DNA of 64,000 nucleotides from Adiantum capillus-veneris (Eukaryota > Streptophyta > Polypodiopsida > Polypodiales > Pteridaceae), in NCBI GenBank assembly GCA_014529385.2, contig CM043962.1:48074098-48138097 (forward strand), read 5' to 3'. The first letter of the stretch is position 1; each line of letters starts with the position of its first letter. The notes beneath the pieces were generated by a model that was not told where the DNA came from, ran no database searches, and saw nothing but the letters and a program-made list of their open reading frames with translations. The position numbers and the translations under genes were made by a program. Positions 43,720 to 54,149 of this stretch are shown piece after piece.

Positions 43720-44050
43720 ACACACACACACACACACACACACACAAGGAGATGATGAAGAAGAAGAAGATGGAGATGGAGCAAGAGCACTCTTCAATTG
43801 CATAAATGAAAGAATGAGAGATTTTTAGGTTTAGGTGACTTTTATATGAACTCGCCCCATTCACACGGGCGCCCATACTTAGCCAACTAACCCTTGAATG
43901 TTCATGTTGGAGTGCACCTCTCTCATCGGCGATCACTCTTACCCTTTTCCTATTGGACCGACAAACCCGGTCCCTGACTCTACCAAATAAATAATACAGA
44001 GTTTGTCGTAGGTGATAGGAATGTGCGTGAGGGTTAACAAGAAACAAGGC
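43421..44050 (-). repeat. Athila-like 5' LTR (right border approximate)
   Basis: On + it starts TGTGGGCTTC. It contains a (CT)n tract (43659-43715), a (CA)n tract (43719-43747), a GAAGAA stretch, and on the minus strand a TATA-like CATATAAAAG near 43845. The overlapping open frames in the microsatellites are artefacts. The right end was not defined, since no partner LTR was found. Confidence 0.5.
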
Positions 44051-44157
44051 TAATCAAAATGCCAACAAAAAAAGGTGCAACTCATCACCTTCTCTGCTCC
44101 TGTCCCTGTCGATAAAAAAGGGAAGCTCAATGAGCTATCCAATGCACAAAGTGTAAA

Positions 44158-44496
44158 GGGGGGGGGGGGGTTTATATAGGCCTAATAATGAGACTATATT
44201 GATAAAACGTTTAAATTTGTGAATGTTTGGAAATGGAACATTAAGGCTAAAAATTGGAAGGTGGGGGTGGGGCTCATCCCACATGCCTGCTCAGCCAAGT
44301 TGCCAAGATGGGCGGGGGGGGGGGGGGTATATAGGCCTAATAATGAGACTATTTGATAAAATGTTTACATTTGTGAACGTTTGGAAATGGAACGTTAAGG
44401 CTAAAAATTGGAAGGTGGGGGTGGGGCTCATCCCACGTGGAGCCTGCTCAGCCAAGTTGGTGAGATGACCGAGGGGGGGGGGGGGGGGGGGGGGGG
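44158..44496 (+). repeat. Two tandem units of about 155 bp, each bounded by a G run
   Basis: TATATAGGCCTAATAATGAG recurs at 44173 and 44328, and the following text matches for about 140 bp. G runs of 13, 14 and 24 lie at 44158-44170, 44314-44327 and 44473-44496. Open frames here are repeat artefacts. Confidence 0.85.
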
Positions 44497-44747
44497 TCGA
44501 AAGAAAATGCAGCCCATTTTGCCGTGCATTGGCATGCCAGACTAGCTGAGCTGCCGTGCCGTTTGAACATCGTCTTCCAGGTGCGAGGGAGCCATTGGTC
44601 TACACGTCTTGCATATTTGGCTGTACAAGAAAAATAGAGCTTGCCTCATATGATGACATTATCTTTCCTTGCCATTGTCCCAGATACCCTATAGCTAGCC
44701 TCTTTTTTTATGGTGCCAACAAGATGGTCTTTGTGAGGTTTCTTACC

Positions 44748-44898
44748 CATGGCACTGTTTGACAGTGTCCCACCTGATCCTAAGGTGCCAATAAGTGCAA
44801 TTCCACCCATGTTGGAGCCTCCTTGGTTTGGAGTCGTTTCTAGCTGCTGACTATACCAGAAGGCACTTTCAAGGGAGGATCGTAAAAAGCATGCATCA
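44748..44898 (-). repeat. 151 bp dispersed repeat, partner of 31061-31211
   Basis: Same family and orientation as 31061-31211. The surrounding 44500-44750 has no recognised gene. Confidence 0.75.
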
Positions 44899-46360
44899 CC
44901 ATCTTCTTCTCTTGTTTTGAATTAGTGCTTTGTATGCATGAAAATGATTGTGATAGTTATCTTTGTCATAAGTTGTATCTAGCTTTATCAAGAACTTTTG
45001 AGCATCTTGACACTTTTTCCCAAACCATCTCTTGTGTGACCTATCTTTGTTGATGTCTTTGACATGATTTATGGCAATTGACACAAGAACAAATAACTTT
45101 CTCGAAAGCTTTTTTATTTAGTTTTCAATGTTGTACACATCATGACTCATGGGTCAAACTTCTTCTCTTTCAATACATGATGTTCCCCTTTTCTCATGTG
45201 CCCTTCTAAAGCATTTAGATCTGCAAGAGAGCCTTTACATTCTTTGACTTCCCCCTCAAGTTACATATGACATATTGATTGCATTTCAAGTATCCCCTTG
45301 AAATGCTCATTTTCAATAAGAATAACCCGTAGCGTGCCATTCTCCATTGCAAGTGCTCATAAGTCTTCACCTTGCTTGTTTATGATCTTTTGCAATGATA
45401 CAAAGTATACCATAATCATGGTTTTTAATGTTGTTGGTGAAGTGATTGTGTTGTTATCTCCATCCTTAAGAGATTTTGGATCATTTTTCACAATGGTTGG
45501 TTGCAGATCTTAGTAATGAAGAACCCTTGTGTCAGAAGAGACATTGTATGCAAAGTAGAACATGGGTATCATGTCACGAGGGAAGTTTTAGAGAGATTTT
45601 CCTAAAAAATAGTCACGTTGCTAAAAGCGCTCATGAAATAAACCGCAAATCCTAAAGCAAAAAGCAACATGAGTGGTTGAATAAGCCTCGAGCAGAATAG
45701 CGGACCAAGAGCACATGAGGAGCAGTCCACCAAGGATAGCCTCTGTTGCTTTGTGTACGGGTGTCATGCTGCATGCATGAACATTGGAGAACTTTTGGCC
45801 ACAAAACAAACTTCAAAGTCGGCTGACATTGCTTGCCACAAAACAAACTTCAAAGTCGGCTGACATTGCTTGCAGTGTCGAGTTGATGGTAGTAAATTAG
45901 TCCCCACTACCATCTTGAGAGATGAGGGTTTGAGATTGGCAATTGAGCGTTTGGGTTGTTTGGAATGCGTCTAGGACTGTTGGCTGAGTGGTTGGGGATG
46001 ATAGTAGCAAAGCAAAGATAGCCAGTCTAGGAATTCATCAGCTACCATGAAACTAGAGTGGAGCTCCTATGGTGACTCGGAACAAGACGTGAAGTTCTTG
46101 TTGTTGAAAGTAGGAAAAGAATGTGAATGTGTAGTTGATGCCGAAAAAAAGAACTAGGGTCACGAGAAAGGGGCCGCTATTATCATTGGATGCAACAAAA
46201 GGACTCCTTCTCAACAACTTGGATTACTTTTATTAGTGTTTTCAATGATTCTAGTCACTGAGGTCCAATGTATGAGGGCCAAATTATTTTACGTAGCATG
46301 AGCCACATTGATAAAGCTTCTAAGGCTACAATCATGAATATTTAACTGGACTCAACACAC
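44899..46360. other. No gene recognised; one 37 bp tandem duplication
   Basis: A 37 bp unit beginning CCACAAAACAAACTTC is duplicated at 45799-45872. Minus- and plus-strand frames are short and unremarkable. Confidence 0.45.
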
Positions 46361-48378
46361 ACACACACACTGTATCACAAAAAAAGCCCCTAGCTTATAA
46401 TGACATTTAAAAGGCCTCACTTTAGCATGGGACTTGGCCCGTCCAGTATACTGGAAATACGTGTTTTTTGAGTGGTTTTTCACCCTATGGCATTACTGGC
46501 CGTGAAATCTCTAAGACTACCTCCCCTGCTACATGGGCGGCCGTGAAGGCACTAGGGTTACCTCCCCTACAACATGGGCGGCCTCGCTGTCTTCGAGGAG
46601 GAGTCACTCCACTCACACCGATCCTGCTCATCACAAAGGACTGACGACCCAACACCCTCCTCTATATAAAGAGGTGAGGGCGCGCCTCTACCCCTCACTT
46701 AGCATTAAATGGTGTTCTGCTAAGATCGTGTTTCTTTTTTTCACTAAAGTATGGAGCTCGCTACAACAGTAACTCAGGTTGGCCACTCTATCTAGACATA
46801 TTTCGTTGCAGGTTTTATAAAATAGGAAAGAGAAAAAGGGGAGCATTTCTGTAAATGATGCTAGTTCTTAATATTTTGGTGTGCATAAATTTTTTGCTAT
46901 GAACCTTATGATGGTCCCTGTTGGACTATGAATGTATATGGTATTACATCATGGTTTTTCCTTCCACAGGGGTTTTCGAGCTACTGTTTTAATCTGCCGA
47001 TACTGGTAAAAATAAAGGGGTGTGTGGTAGCCACTCTACTTTTTACATTAGCTTTTAGAAACTATTCTATTGCCGCTGGCATGACTCTGTTGACTGAATG
47101 TCGAACTTACCTTGGTAGCTTGAAAAAAATCTGAATACTGCTCGATTTTTTCACTATCTCTTCTCTCTGAGAATCCTGATTACTGGAGGGCTATGGATAC
47201 CTACATATTTTAAAAGGTGTTTATTGAGCACTGGTTGGATTTGGTGCATGATGATGTTTTTATGTCCTATTATACTCTGATTTTTTTCGCGCACACCATT
47301 AAGGTATGGTACCCACTATGGCAGTTCTTGGCCTACACACATTTTGTTACAGTTTTTCAGAAAAGAGGAAAGGAGGCATTTTTGTAAATAATGCAAGTTT
47401 TTATTGTGGGTCTGTATACAGTTTTTGCTCTGAAACCTGATGGCCCCTATTGGATGGTGAGTATATATGGTATTACAGCATGATACCCGAGTGCACACTA
47501 CGGCAATTCTTGGCGTGTACTTTGGTATGGCTAGGAGGAACAGTATTGTTTTTCCATTCACTAAACCAGTTCTTACTCCAGTTACAGCTTTGATTATTGC
47601 TACGATGCTTGTAATTTTAAAAAATGTTCTTTTTTCCATGGAAACTTCATAGATCTGGAATAAGGCCTAGTGTTTAGCAGATGCCCCTTTATATTTGGAT
47701 GGCTTAAGTACAGTATATGGTAAATGATGTACAACGTAAGGGATGATTTGGGGATCATTCACTGTAATAGATATCTATAGAACCTAGTAGCAAGTTCAAA
47801 CGAACTAGAGATATTTTTTATTAAACATTTTTTTAGCTTTCATAAACTGATGAAAACGGTTTAAACAAAAGAGGGGGATTCTGACACTTGGATTAGAAGG
47901 AGTGATGACCTTCTAATAAAAAAATGATATTCTTTTACTAAAGGAACTTTGGGAAATAAGAGAAAATATTTGTTATATAATAAATACTTTGGACAAAAAG
48001 CTTGTGAAGTTCTAAAAAATAGTTTGTAAGATGGACATGGATAACAATTGGTATAGTCTATTGATACCTGTAAAACACATCCAAGGCTAACTGAATTGTT
48101 GTTTTGTTTGGATGGATGTAAGTAAGGACTCTATCATATCTTGGAAAAGTTTTTTTTGGCTTTGGCAAGTTGTCCACCACAGATTACACATACACCTACT
48201 GCAAGGAAAGTTCTTATGTTAATTGCATACTGGAATGAGGCTTCATTCTCACAAACATTGTACAAAGATAATTCTAAGGCTGAGTTGTTTTTGTACTTAT
48301 CAGTTCCTCTTTTCTAAAGCCAGCTGTCTTTTGAATGTAAAAAGTTCAATTATGTCGTATTACTTATGATAGAATAGC
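46361..48378 (+). repeat. Left long direct repeat
   Basis: Aligns with 52197-54149 from the CA microsatellite to ATTACTTATGATAGAAT at roughly 95 percent by eye. It carries an extra stretch of about 85 bp near 46395-46470, including a palindrome CCAGTATACTGG. Inside are two 41 bp tandem units (46498-46538, 46539-46579), and a weak internal duplication of about 560 bp (46735-46960 against 47295-47500). Open frames at 46533-46772 and 46928-47134 are probably not genes. Confidence 0.9.
46663..46670 (+). promoter_or_regulatory. TATA box inside a short palindrome, left repeat
   Basis: TATATAAA sits in CCTCTATATAAAGAGG, so the flanks pair as CCTC/GAGG. The same site is at 52436-52443 in the right repeat. 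Probable start region for element transcription, by position in the repeat. Confidence 0.6.
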
Positions 48379-48841
48379 TACACACACATCCTAAACATAA
48401 GGTTTTTTCATTCTTTGAAGAAACCGGGATGCTGGCTTTGGAAACTAATTCTGAAACTTAGTGCTATGTTGGACCGACAGTCTATGATCCCTTGACTGGT
48501 TGACTGGTGTTAGGTGGTCCTTCACTAGACTATGGTTCTAGTCTCCTACCTACGGCTATTATAGTCCTTAACTTTGCCGGTTTAAGTTTTGCAAGCCCAA
48601 TCTACTATAACTAATCAAAGTGTTTATACATTTCCTTTCAAGACCAGACACCTTTTAGAATGACAGCCCGCATGACACGACCCCGAACATCATACAAAGA
48701 TTCTTGAACAGATTAAGTTATACCTTAAAGACCATAGACCAAGGGATGCCTTGGCAGTTAGAACTTGACCTTTCCTTGCTAGAAAGGACAAAGATTGTAT
48801 TATCTACTACAAGATGTAGTCATAACCGTACTTAACTGTTT
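48379..48841. other. Leader between left repeat and ORF1-like frame
   Basis: No coding signal recognised; probably the untranslated leader of the Penelope-like element. Confidence 0.4.
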
Positions 48842-50181
48842 TTGGATGTATTGGAGACCCTTGCTCTTTCACAAGGATTGGAATTGACCTCTGAGCCCCT
48901 CTCGGTGGCCACATCCCTTGTACTCAGATGTATTAGCAGTTTGGATGCATCTCAACTAATATATGACTTAGCTCTTGCGTCATACAAGAAAATGTCTATC
49001 TTACACATGTTGTCATTTAATGATTGGGTCAAGGTTCTGGCTACCTTAGACAAAGACTCCAAGAAAGGGGTAAATTTAATCTCTCAGTAAATACCCCAAC
49101 ATCCCATACTCTCTATACAATACCAACAGGAGCTTGCTGTATTTTCTTCTTCTGGGGCCGATCTTTCTAACTTTCTGAAGAAATTATGTGGCCTCAATCC
49201 TTTTTTTATCAGTGCCCCGACCACCCCTGTTATCCCACAAACTGGTGGTATCTTTTGTAGGGATAGTGCAACGCTTGAAGCCGTCAAAGAATTTTAGATT
49301 ACTCTTTGTTCCCTCAATGACTCCAACCTTTTGGAAATGGTGCCAAAAATCTCTAAAGTTTTTCCTTTCCTACTAGTTAGGCAGATTGAAATTGAGTCTT
49401 TTGGGGTGGACCATCAGCTTTGGGTCCTACCCAACAAAGCTTTCTTAGCACCTATTTTAAGTGAAACTTGGGTTTACCTTGCCAACCTTTGGAGGACTGC
49501 GGACTCAAAATCTTAAAAGGTGGACAATTCCTTGACAAAGGAGAACTCATCAAAGCCCCTTTAACCTCAATCTCATTGACCATTCTAAATGCCCTTCCAA
49601 TATTGGCCTCTACATTTGTACAAAAGGGAACATGGAGTTTTCTAAAAGAAACCCAAACTTCTACACTGAATCCATTTGGAATGTTTTCAGACCTTATATT
49701 AAATGTGCCTGCAGATTTCTTGACCCCAAAGCTTCTTGTGAAGCCAGCATCATGTGGTTCCATCATGCCATTTGGTATACTCTCAACCATCTTGACCTAC
49801 TCTTCTCTGAAAAGCCCGTGGATTTTCATCTCTCTTATTTGCTCCTGGTTAGGCGGTCAAGCTAAACAGATCGTTATTGCTCAGATTGCCTCTAACATCT
49901 TTCATGGGCTAATGCTGGATATCTTAAAGGAATTGAAATCTGATGAACCTGGGATCTATCTAACTACTTATGCCAATTAAAAAGGTGTTAAGATCATCAC
50001 TAGCTTACTCAGGCTTTGTATTGATGAAGATGGTTCCCCTGCTCTTAAGAGACCCAATTCTACTCCTAAATCTTTCACTTCTTTCTTAGCTCCTAACTCT
50101 TCCTCTAACCGGGGTAAATCTCATAGCTACACTAGGGGAAGAGGCAGAAACTCTCCCATCAAGAATTTTCTTGAAATGTAA
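48842..50181 (+). pseudogene. ORF1-like frame of the Penelope-like element
   Basis: One frame runs from MDVLETLALSQGLELTSEP through two stops to 49516. A shifted part follows at about 49600-49865 (NPNFYTESIWNVFRPYIKC). Then the first shift's frame resumes with LDILKELKSDEPGIYLTTY and ends at 50179-50181 in a basic tail with RGKSHSYTRGRGRNSP. The Arg-Gly tail suggests nucleic acid binding, as in the first ORF of many retroelements. I do not recognise a domain. It is clearly degraded, but the length and order argue for a former protein of about 440 residues. Confidence 0.45.
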
Positions 50182-50219
50182 TCCTTGCTTCAGTTTGCAC
50201 GTTGCTACAAGCCCTTGCG

Positions 50220-52133
50220 GGCAAAGGGTCCTCCACAAAGTAGCTCCAAATAAAGGCTTTATCTATGTACACTGTCTTTTCCACAATGAACTTCTCGATT
50301 GGATACAGCCTAAAGCTCTTTTTTGTGAGTGCTTTGACCTACTTTTTGGCAATCACAAATTGCTCAATAATGTACTCATTGGTTGGATATACCAACAACC
50401 CATAAAAAACCTGGTCTACAATAATGATTTTCTTGATAGGAGTCAGTTCCCGAATGTACATGTTGGCAGTTTTCTACATTTTGCAAAAACTTTGATACAT
50501 ATGGTATGCATGTTTGTACGAGTGATCTTAGCATCATTGGTAATGGTACAATACGAAGAATCTTGGCCAAAGGACTCAATCACATACCTAACTTTCCCAA
50601 AACTCCTTATCTTGCTCTATCAACTTTGCTTAACTGTTTAATTGACCTTGTCAGTTCTTTGCGACTCGAGAAGAAAGTCCTACCGGACTTAACAAAATAT
50701 GTGAAGAAATGTTTCTTTCAAAAAATCCTACAAATCCCTAAAAAATGGTTATCCTCTGAAAACTCCTGGTTAACACCACCATTTGCTCTTGAATTTCATT
50801 AAGTAGCTAATGATTGGTTGATCGTTGGGCTAATTGTCCCACTATCATATGCAAAAACTTAGCTTGGAGAGCCGCTCAATCTCGAGTTTCTGGTAAGGAA
50901 TTCATGCAAATCAACACCTCTGTACAAACAGTCACCAATAATAGAAAATTTAGGCTATACTCTTCAAAACACTAAACTACCAGTACTTTTTCCCATCTAT
51001 AAGATACATAAACACAAATTCAGATGGATATTTGACGCTTCAAATGGCATCTTTACTAATATCACCAAAGACATCACTCTATGCCTTGATCTAATATTAG
51101 CTGAGTTTGAGTTAATTTGTGGCTCTAAGCAAAAAGTCTGCCACAACTTTTTACAAATACAATACAACCCCTTCTGGATAGAAAAAAACTCTACGGAGGT
51201 CTCTCTTAACCTCCCTAAACTAATCTTCCATATGTTCTCAGCAGATATCACTCAGTGCTATGAAAAAATTCCTCTTGAAGGTGATCTTGGCCTTAAAAAT
51301 GTTCTAACAAGGGTTATTGAAATGGATTTTTCTAATGCGAGAAAAAAAAGTCTTTGTTACATGTCACTTTCCAATAAACCTAGATGGACTAGAAAAACCC
51401 ACTCCGTACATCCCTTACACTTCAACGAAGAGAAGCTTGCTCTCTACTTTTTTTGGATACTTGATAATTGCAATGTTCTCTCTGGAGGACATTGTTTTAA
51501 ACAATGCCTAGGCATCCTCATGGGCTTCTCCTGCTCTCCACTAATGTGTAATATTTACCTAGCCTTCTGTGAATACAAATGGTTTCTCAATACCATGAAA
51601 AATGGGTGTATAAATCTTTCACTATTTGAACACACGTACAGATATATGGATAACGTGCTGAGCATCAATAATAGGGCATTCCATGAGGAAATCCGCCACA
51701 TATATCCTGATTGCCTGAAAATTGAACCAACTTCTCTACACGAGTTCCCAACATCATATGCGCTTTTTGTACCTCGGTACAATTCCTTAACTTTTCTATC
51801 TCCCTTTACAATCCATGTGTAGGAGGCTATGACCAAAAGTTTGTCTGGAAAAGAGATCTTCTGAAACTACCACCCTTGGAGTTCATTAAGAAGAATAGCA
51901 ATCGACCTCACAAAGCCGCTCTGAACACCTGCATCAGCCTGTTTTATCTAATTATCTACTCATCCTCTAGCTGCTTCTTTGCCTGGGAGGAGATAAACAT
52001 ACTCATAAAAAAGTATTGTCTTAATGGATTTAGTCAAAAAGAAATAATCCATCAAATTCTACATTCTCTTACCCAACGTAATTGGCCTGGGTTACACTTT
52101 GACCATAAAAAACTCATTTCTCTTATAAGGTAG
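50220..52133 (+). pseudogene. Penelope-type reverse transcriptase
   Basis: N-terminal part in one frame (NELLDWIQPKALFCECFDL), then after a shift near 50500 a frame runs to about 51750: ILAKGLNHIPNFPKTP, two stops (50800, 50857), LPVLFPIYKIHKHKFRWIFD, ASNGIFTNITK, motif A FSADITQCYEKIPL (51235-51276), motif B QCLGILMGFSCSPLMCNIYL (about 51505-51565) and motif C YRYMDNVLSINN (about 51640). Motif C reads Met-Asp-Asn where Asp-Asp is expected, so the catalytic pair is broken. After a shift near 51760 the C-terminal region continues (KRDLLKLPPLEFIKKNSNRP, CSSS-like stretch, KKYCLNGFSQKEI) to a stop at 52131-52133. No GIY-YIG domain is visible. Confidence 0.75.
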
Positions 52134-52196
52134 TAGGCCCATTCATAATGGGACTATTATCGACCTATTGTGTTTGGTGTCTGGGACAGGGCGGGT

Positions 52197-54149
52197 ACAC
52201 ACACACACACACACACAAAGTATTACAAAAAAAGGTCCCTCTGAGTAGTTTTTCACCCTATGGCATTACTGGCCGTGAAAGCTCTAAGGCTACCTCCCCT
52301 GCTACATGGGCGGCCGTGAAGGCACTAGGGTTATCTCCCCTGCAACATGGGTGGCCTCGTTGTCTTCGAGGAGGAGTCGCTCCACTCATAACGATCGTGC
52401 TCATCACAAAGGACTGAGGACCCACCGCCCTCCTCTATATAAAGAGGTGAGGGTGCACCTCTACCCCTCACTTAGCATTAAATGGTGTTCTGCTAAGACC
52501 GTGTTTCTTTTTTTCACTAAAGTATGGAGCTCGCTACAACAGTAACTCAGGTTGGCCACTCTGTCTAGACATATCTCATTGCAGGTTTTATAAAATAGGA
52601 AAGAGAAAAAGGGGGGCATTTTTGTAAATGATGCTAGTTCTTGATATTTTGATATGCATAAAATTTTCGCTCTGAACCTTATGATGGTCCCTATTGGACT
52701 ATGAATGTATATGGTATTACATCATGGTTTTTCCTTCCACAGGGGTTTTCGAGCTACTGTTTTAATCTTCCGGTATTGGTAAAAATAAAGGGGTGTGTGG
52801 TAGCCACTCTGTTTTTTACATTAGCTTTTGGAAACTATTCTACTGCTGCTGCTGGCATGACTCTAATGACTGAATGCCGAACTTACCTTGGTAGCTTGAA
52901 AAAAATCTGAATACTGCTCAGTTTTTTCACTGTCGCTTCTCTCTGAGAAGCCTGATTACTGGAGGGCTATGGATACCTACATATTTTAAAAGGTGTTTAT
53001 TGCGCACTGCTTGGATTGGGTGTGTGATGATGTTTTTATGTTCTACTATACTCTGATTTTTTTTGCGCACACCATTAAGGTATGGTACCCACTATGGCAG
53101 TTCTTGGCCTAGACACATTTTGTTACAGTTTTTTAGAAAAGAGGAAAGGAGGCTTTTTTGTAAATAATGCTAGTTTTATTGTGGGTCTGCATATAGTTTT
53201 TGCTCTGAAACCTGCTGGCCCCTATTGGACGGTGAGTATATATGGTATTGCAGCATGATACTCGGGTGCACACTATGGTAATTCTTGGCCTTATTTTGGT
53301 ATGGCTAGGAGGAACAATATTGTTTTTTCGTTCACTAAACCAGCTGTTACTCTAGTTACAGCTTTGATTATTGCTACGATGTTTGTAATTTAAAAAAATG
53401 TCCTTTTTTCCATGGAAAACTTCATAGATTCGGAATAAGGCCTGGTGTTTAGCAGATGCCCCTTGATACTTGGATGGCTTAAGTGCAGTATATGGTAAAT
53501 GATGTACAAAGTAAGGGATGATTTGGGGATCATTCACTGTGATAGATATCTTACCTAGTAGCAAGTTCAAACGAACTGGAGATATTTTTTATTAAACATT
53601 TTTTTAGATTTCATAAACTGATGAAAACGGTTGAAAAAAGAGGGGGGGGGGGGGATTCTGACACTTGGATTAGAAGGAATGATGACCTTCTAATCAAAAT
53701 GATACTCTTTTACTAAAGGAACTATGGGAAATAAGAGAAAATATTTGTTATAACATAAATACTTTGAACAAAAAGCTTGTGAAGTTCTAAAAAATAGTTT
53801 GTAAGATGGACATGGATAACAACATGTATATTCCATTGATACCTGTAAAACACATCCAAGGCTAACTGAATTGTTGTCTTGTTTGGATGGATGCAGGTAA
53901 GGACTCTATCCTATCTTGGAAAAGTTTTTTTTTGGCTTTGGCAAGTTGTCCAGCATAGATTACACATACACCTACTGCAAGGAAAGTTCTTATGTTAATT
54001 GTATAATGGAATGAGGCTTCATTCTCACACACATTGTACAAAGATAATTCTAAGGCTGAGTTGTTTTTGTACTTATCAGTTCCTCTTTTCTAAAGCCAAC
54101 TGTCTTTTGAATGTAGTTCAATTATGTCGTATTACTTATGATAGAATTA
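52197..54149 (+). repeat. Right long direct repeat
   Basis: Second copy of the left repeat, beginning at the CA microsatellite after the RT stop. It has the same TATA palindrome (52436-52443), the 41 bp tandem units, and a G13 run (53642-53654) absent from the left copy. It ends at TATGATAGAATTACACA near 54149. Confidence 0.9.

Larger units (their letters stand above)
37090..44050 (-). mobile_element. Athila-like Ty3/gypsy remnant (5' LTR, primer site, gag), interrupted
   Basis: Read on the minus strand: a probable LTR from about 44050 to 43421 with a TATA-like CATATAAAAG (about 43849-43839), a tRNA-Asp-type primer site at 43415-43398, an untranslated leader, and a long gag frame from 42702 to about 37090 with one stop, frameshifts and a 3.3 kb copia insertion. 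A tRNA-Asp primer site with a long gag is characteristic of Athila-type gypsy elements. No pol and no 3' LTR were found to the left, so the copy is truncated or rearranged. Confidence 0.65.
46361..54149 (+). mobile_element. Penelope-like retroelement with 2 kb direct repeats
   Basis: Two direct repeats of about 2 kb (46361-48378 and 52197-54149) flank a 3.8 kb interior with an ORF1-like frame (48842-50181) and a reverse transcriptase frame (about 50220-52133). No integrase, protease, tyrosine recombinase or copia/gypsy RT motif occurs inside. The RT blocks (ADITQCYEKIPL, LMGFSCSPLMCNIYL, YRYMDN) and its C-terminal region fit the Penelope/telomerase-like RT branch. Long terminal direct repeats (pseudo-LTRs) are known for Penelope-like elements. 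No GIY-YIG endonuclease was seen, so an endonuclease-lacking type is possible. The family assignment is inferred from motifs. Confidence 0.6.

Noticed and set aside
43528-44047. Several overlapping open frames of 75-154 codons on both strands
   Set aside because: All read through CT and CA microsatellites in the LTR.
46533-47134. Open frames of 79 and 68 codons conserved in both 2 kb repeats
   Set aside because: They span the TATA box and promoter-like units, and both repeats are so similar that any open frame would be shared.
46361-54149. Hammerhead ribozyme in the Penelope-type repeats
   Set aside because: Penelope-like elements often carry one. I looked for CTGATGA followed by GAAA on both strands; only CTGATGA at about 47850 and its copy exist, without the GAAA half or flanking stems.
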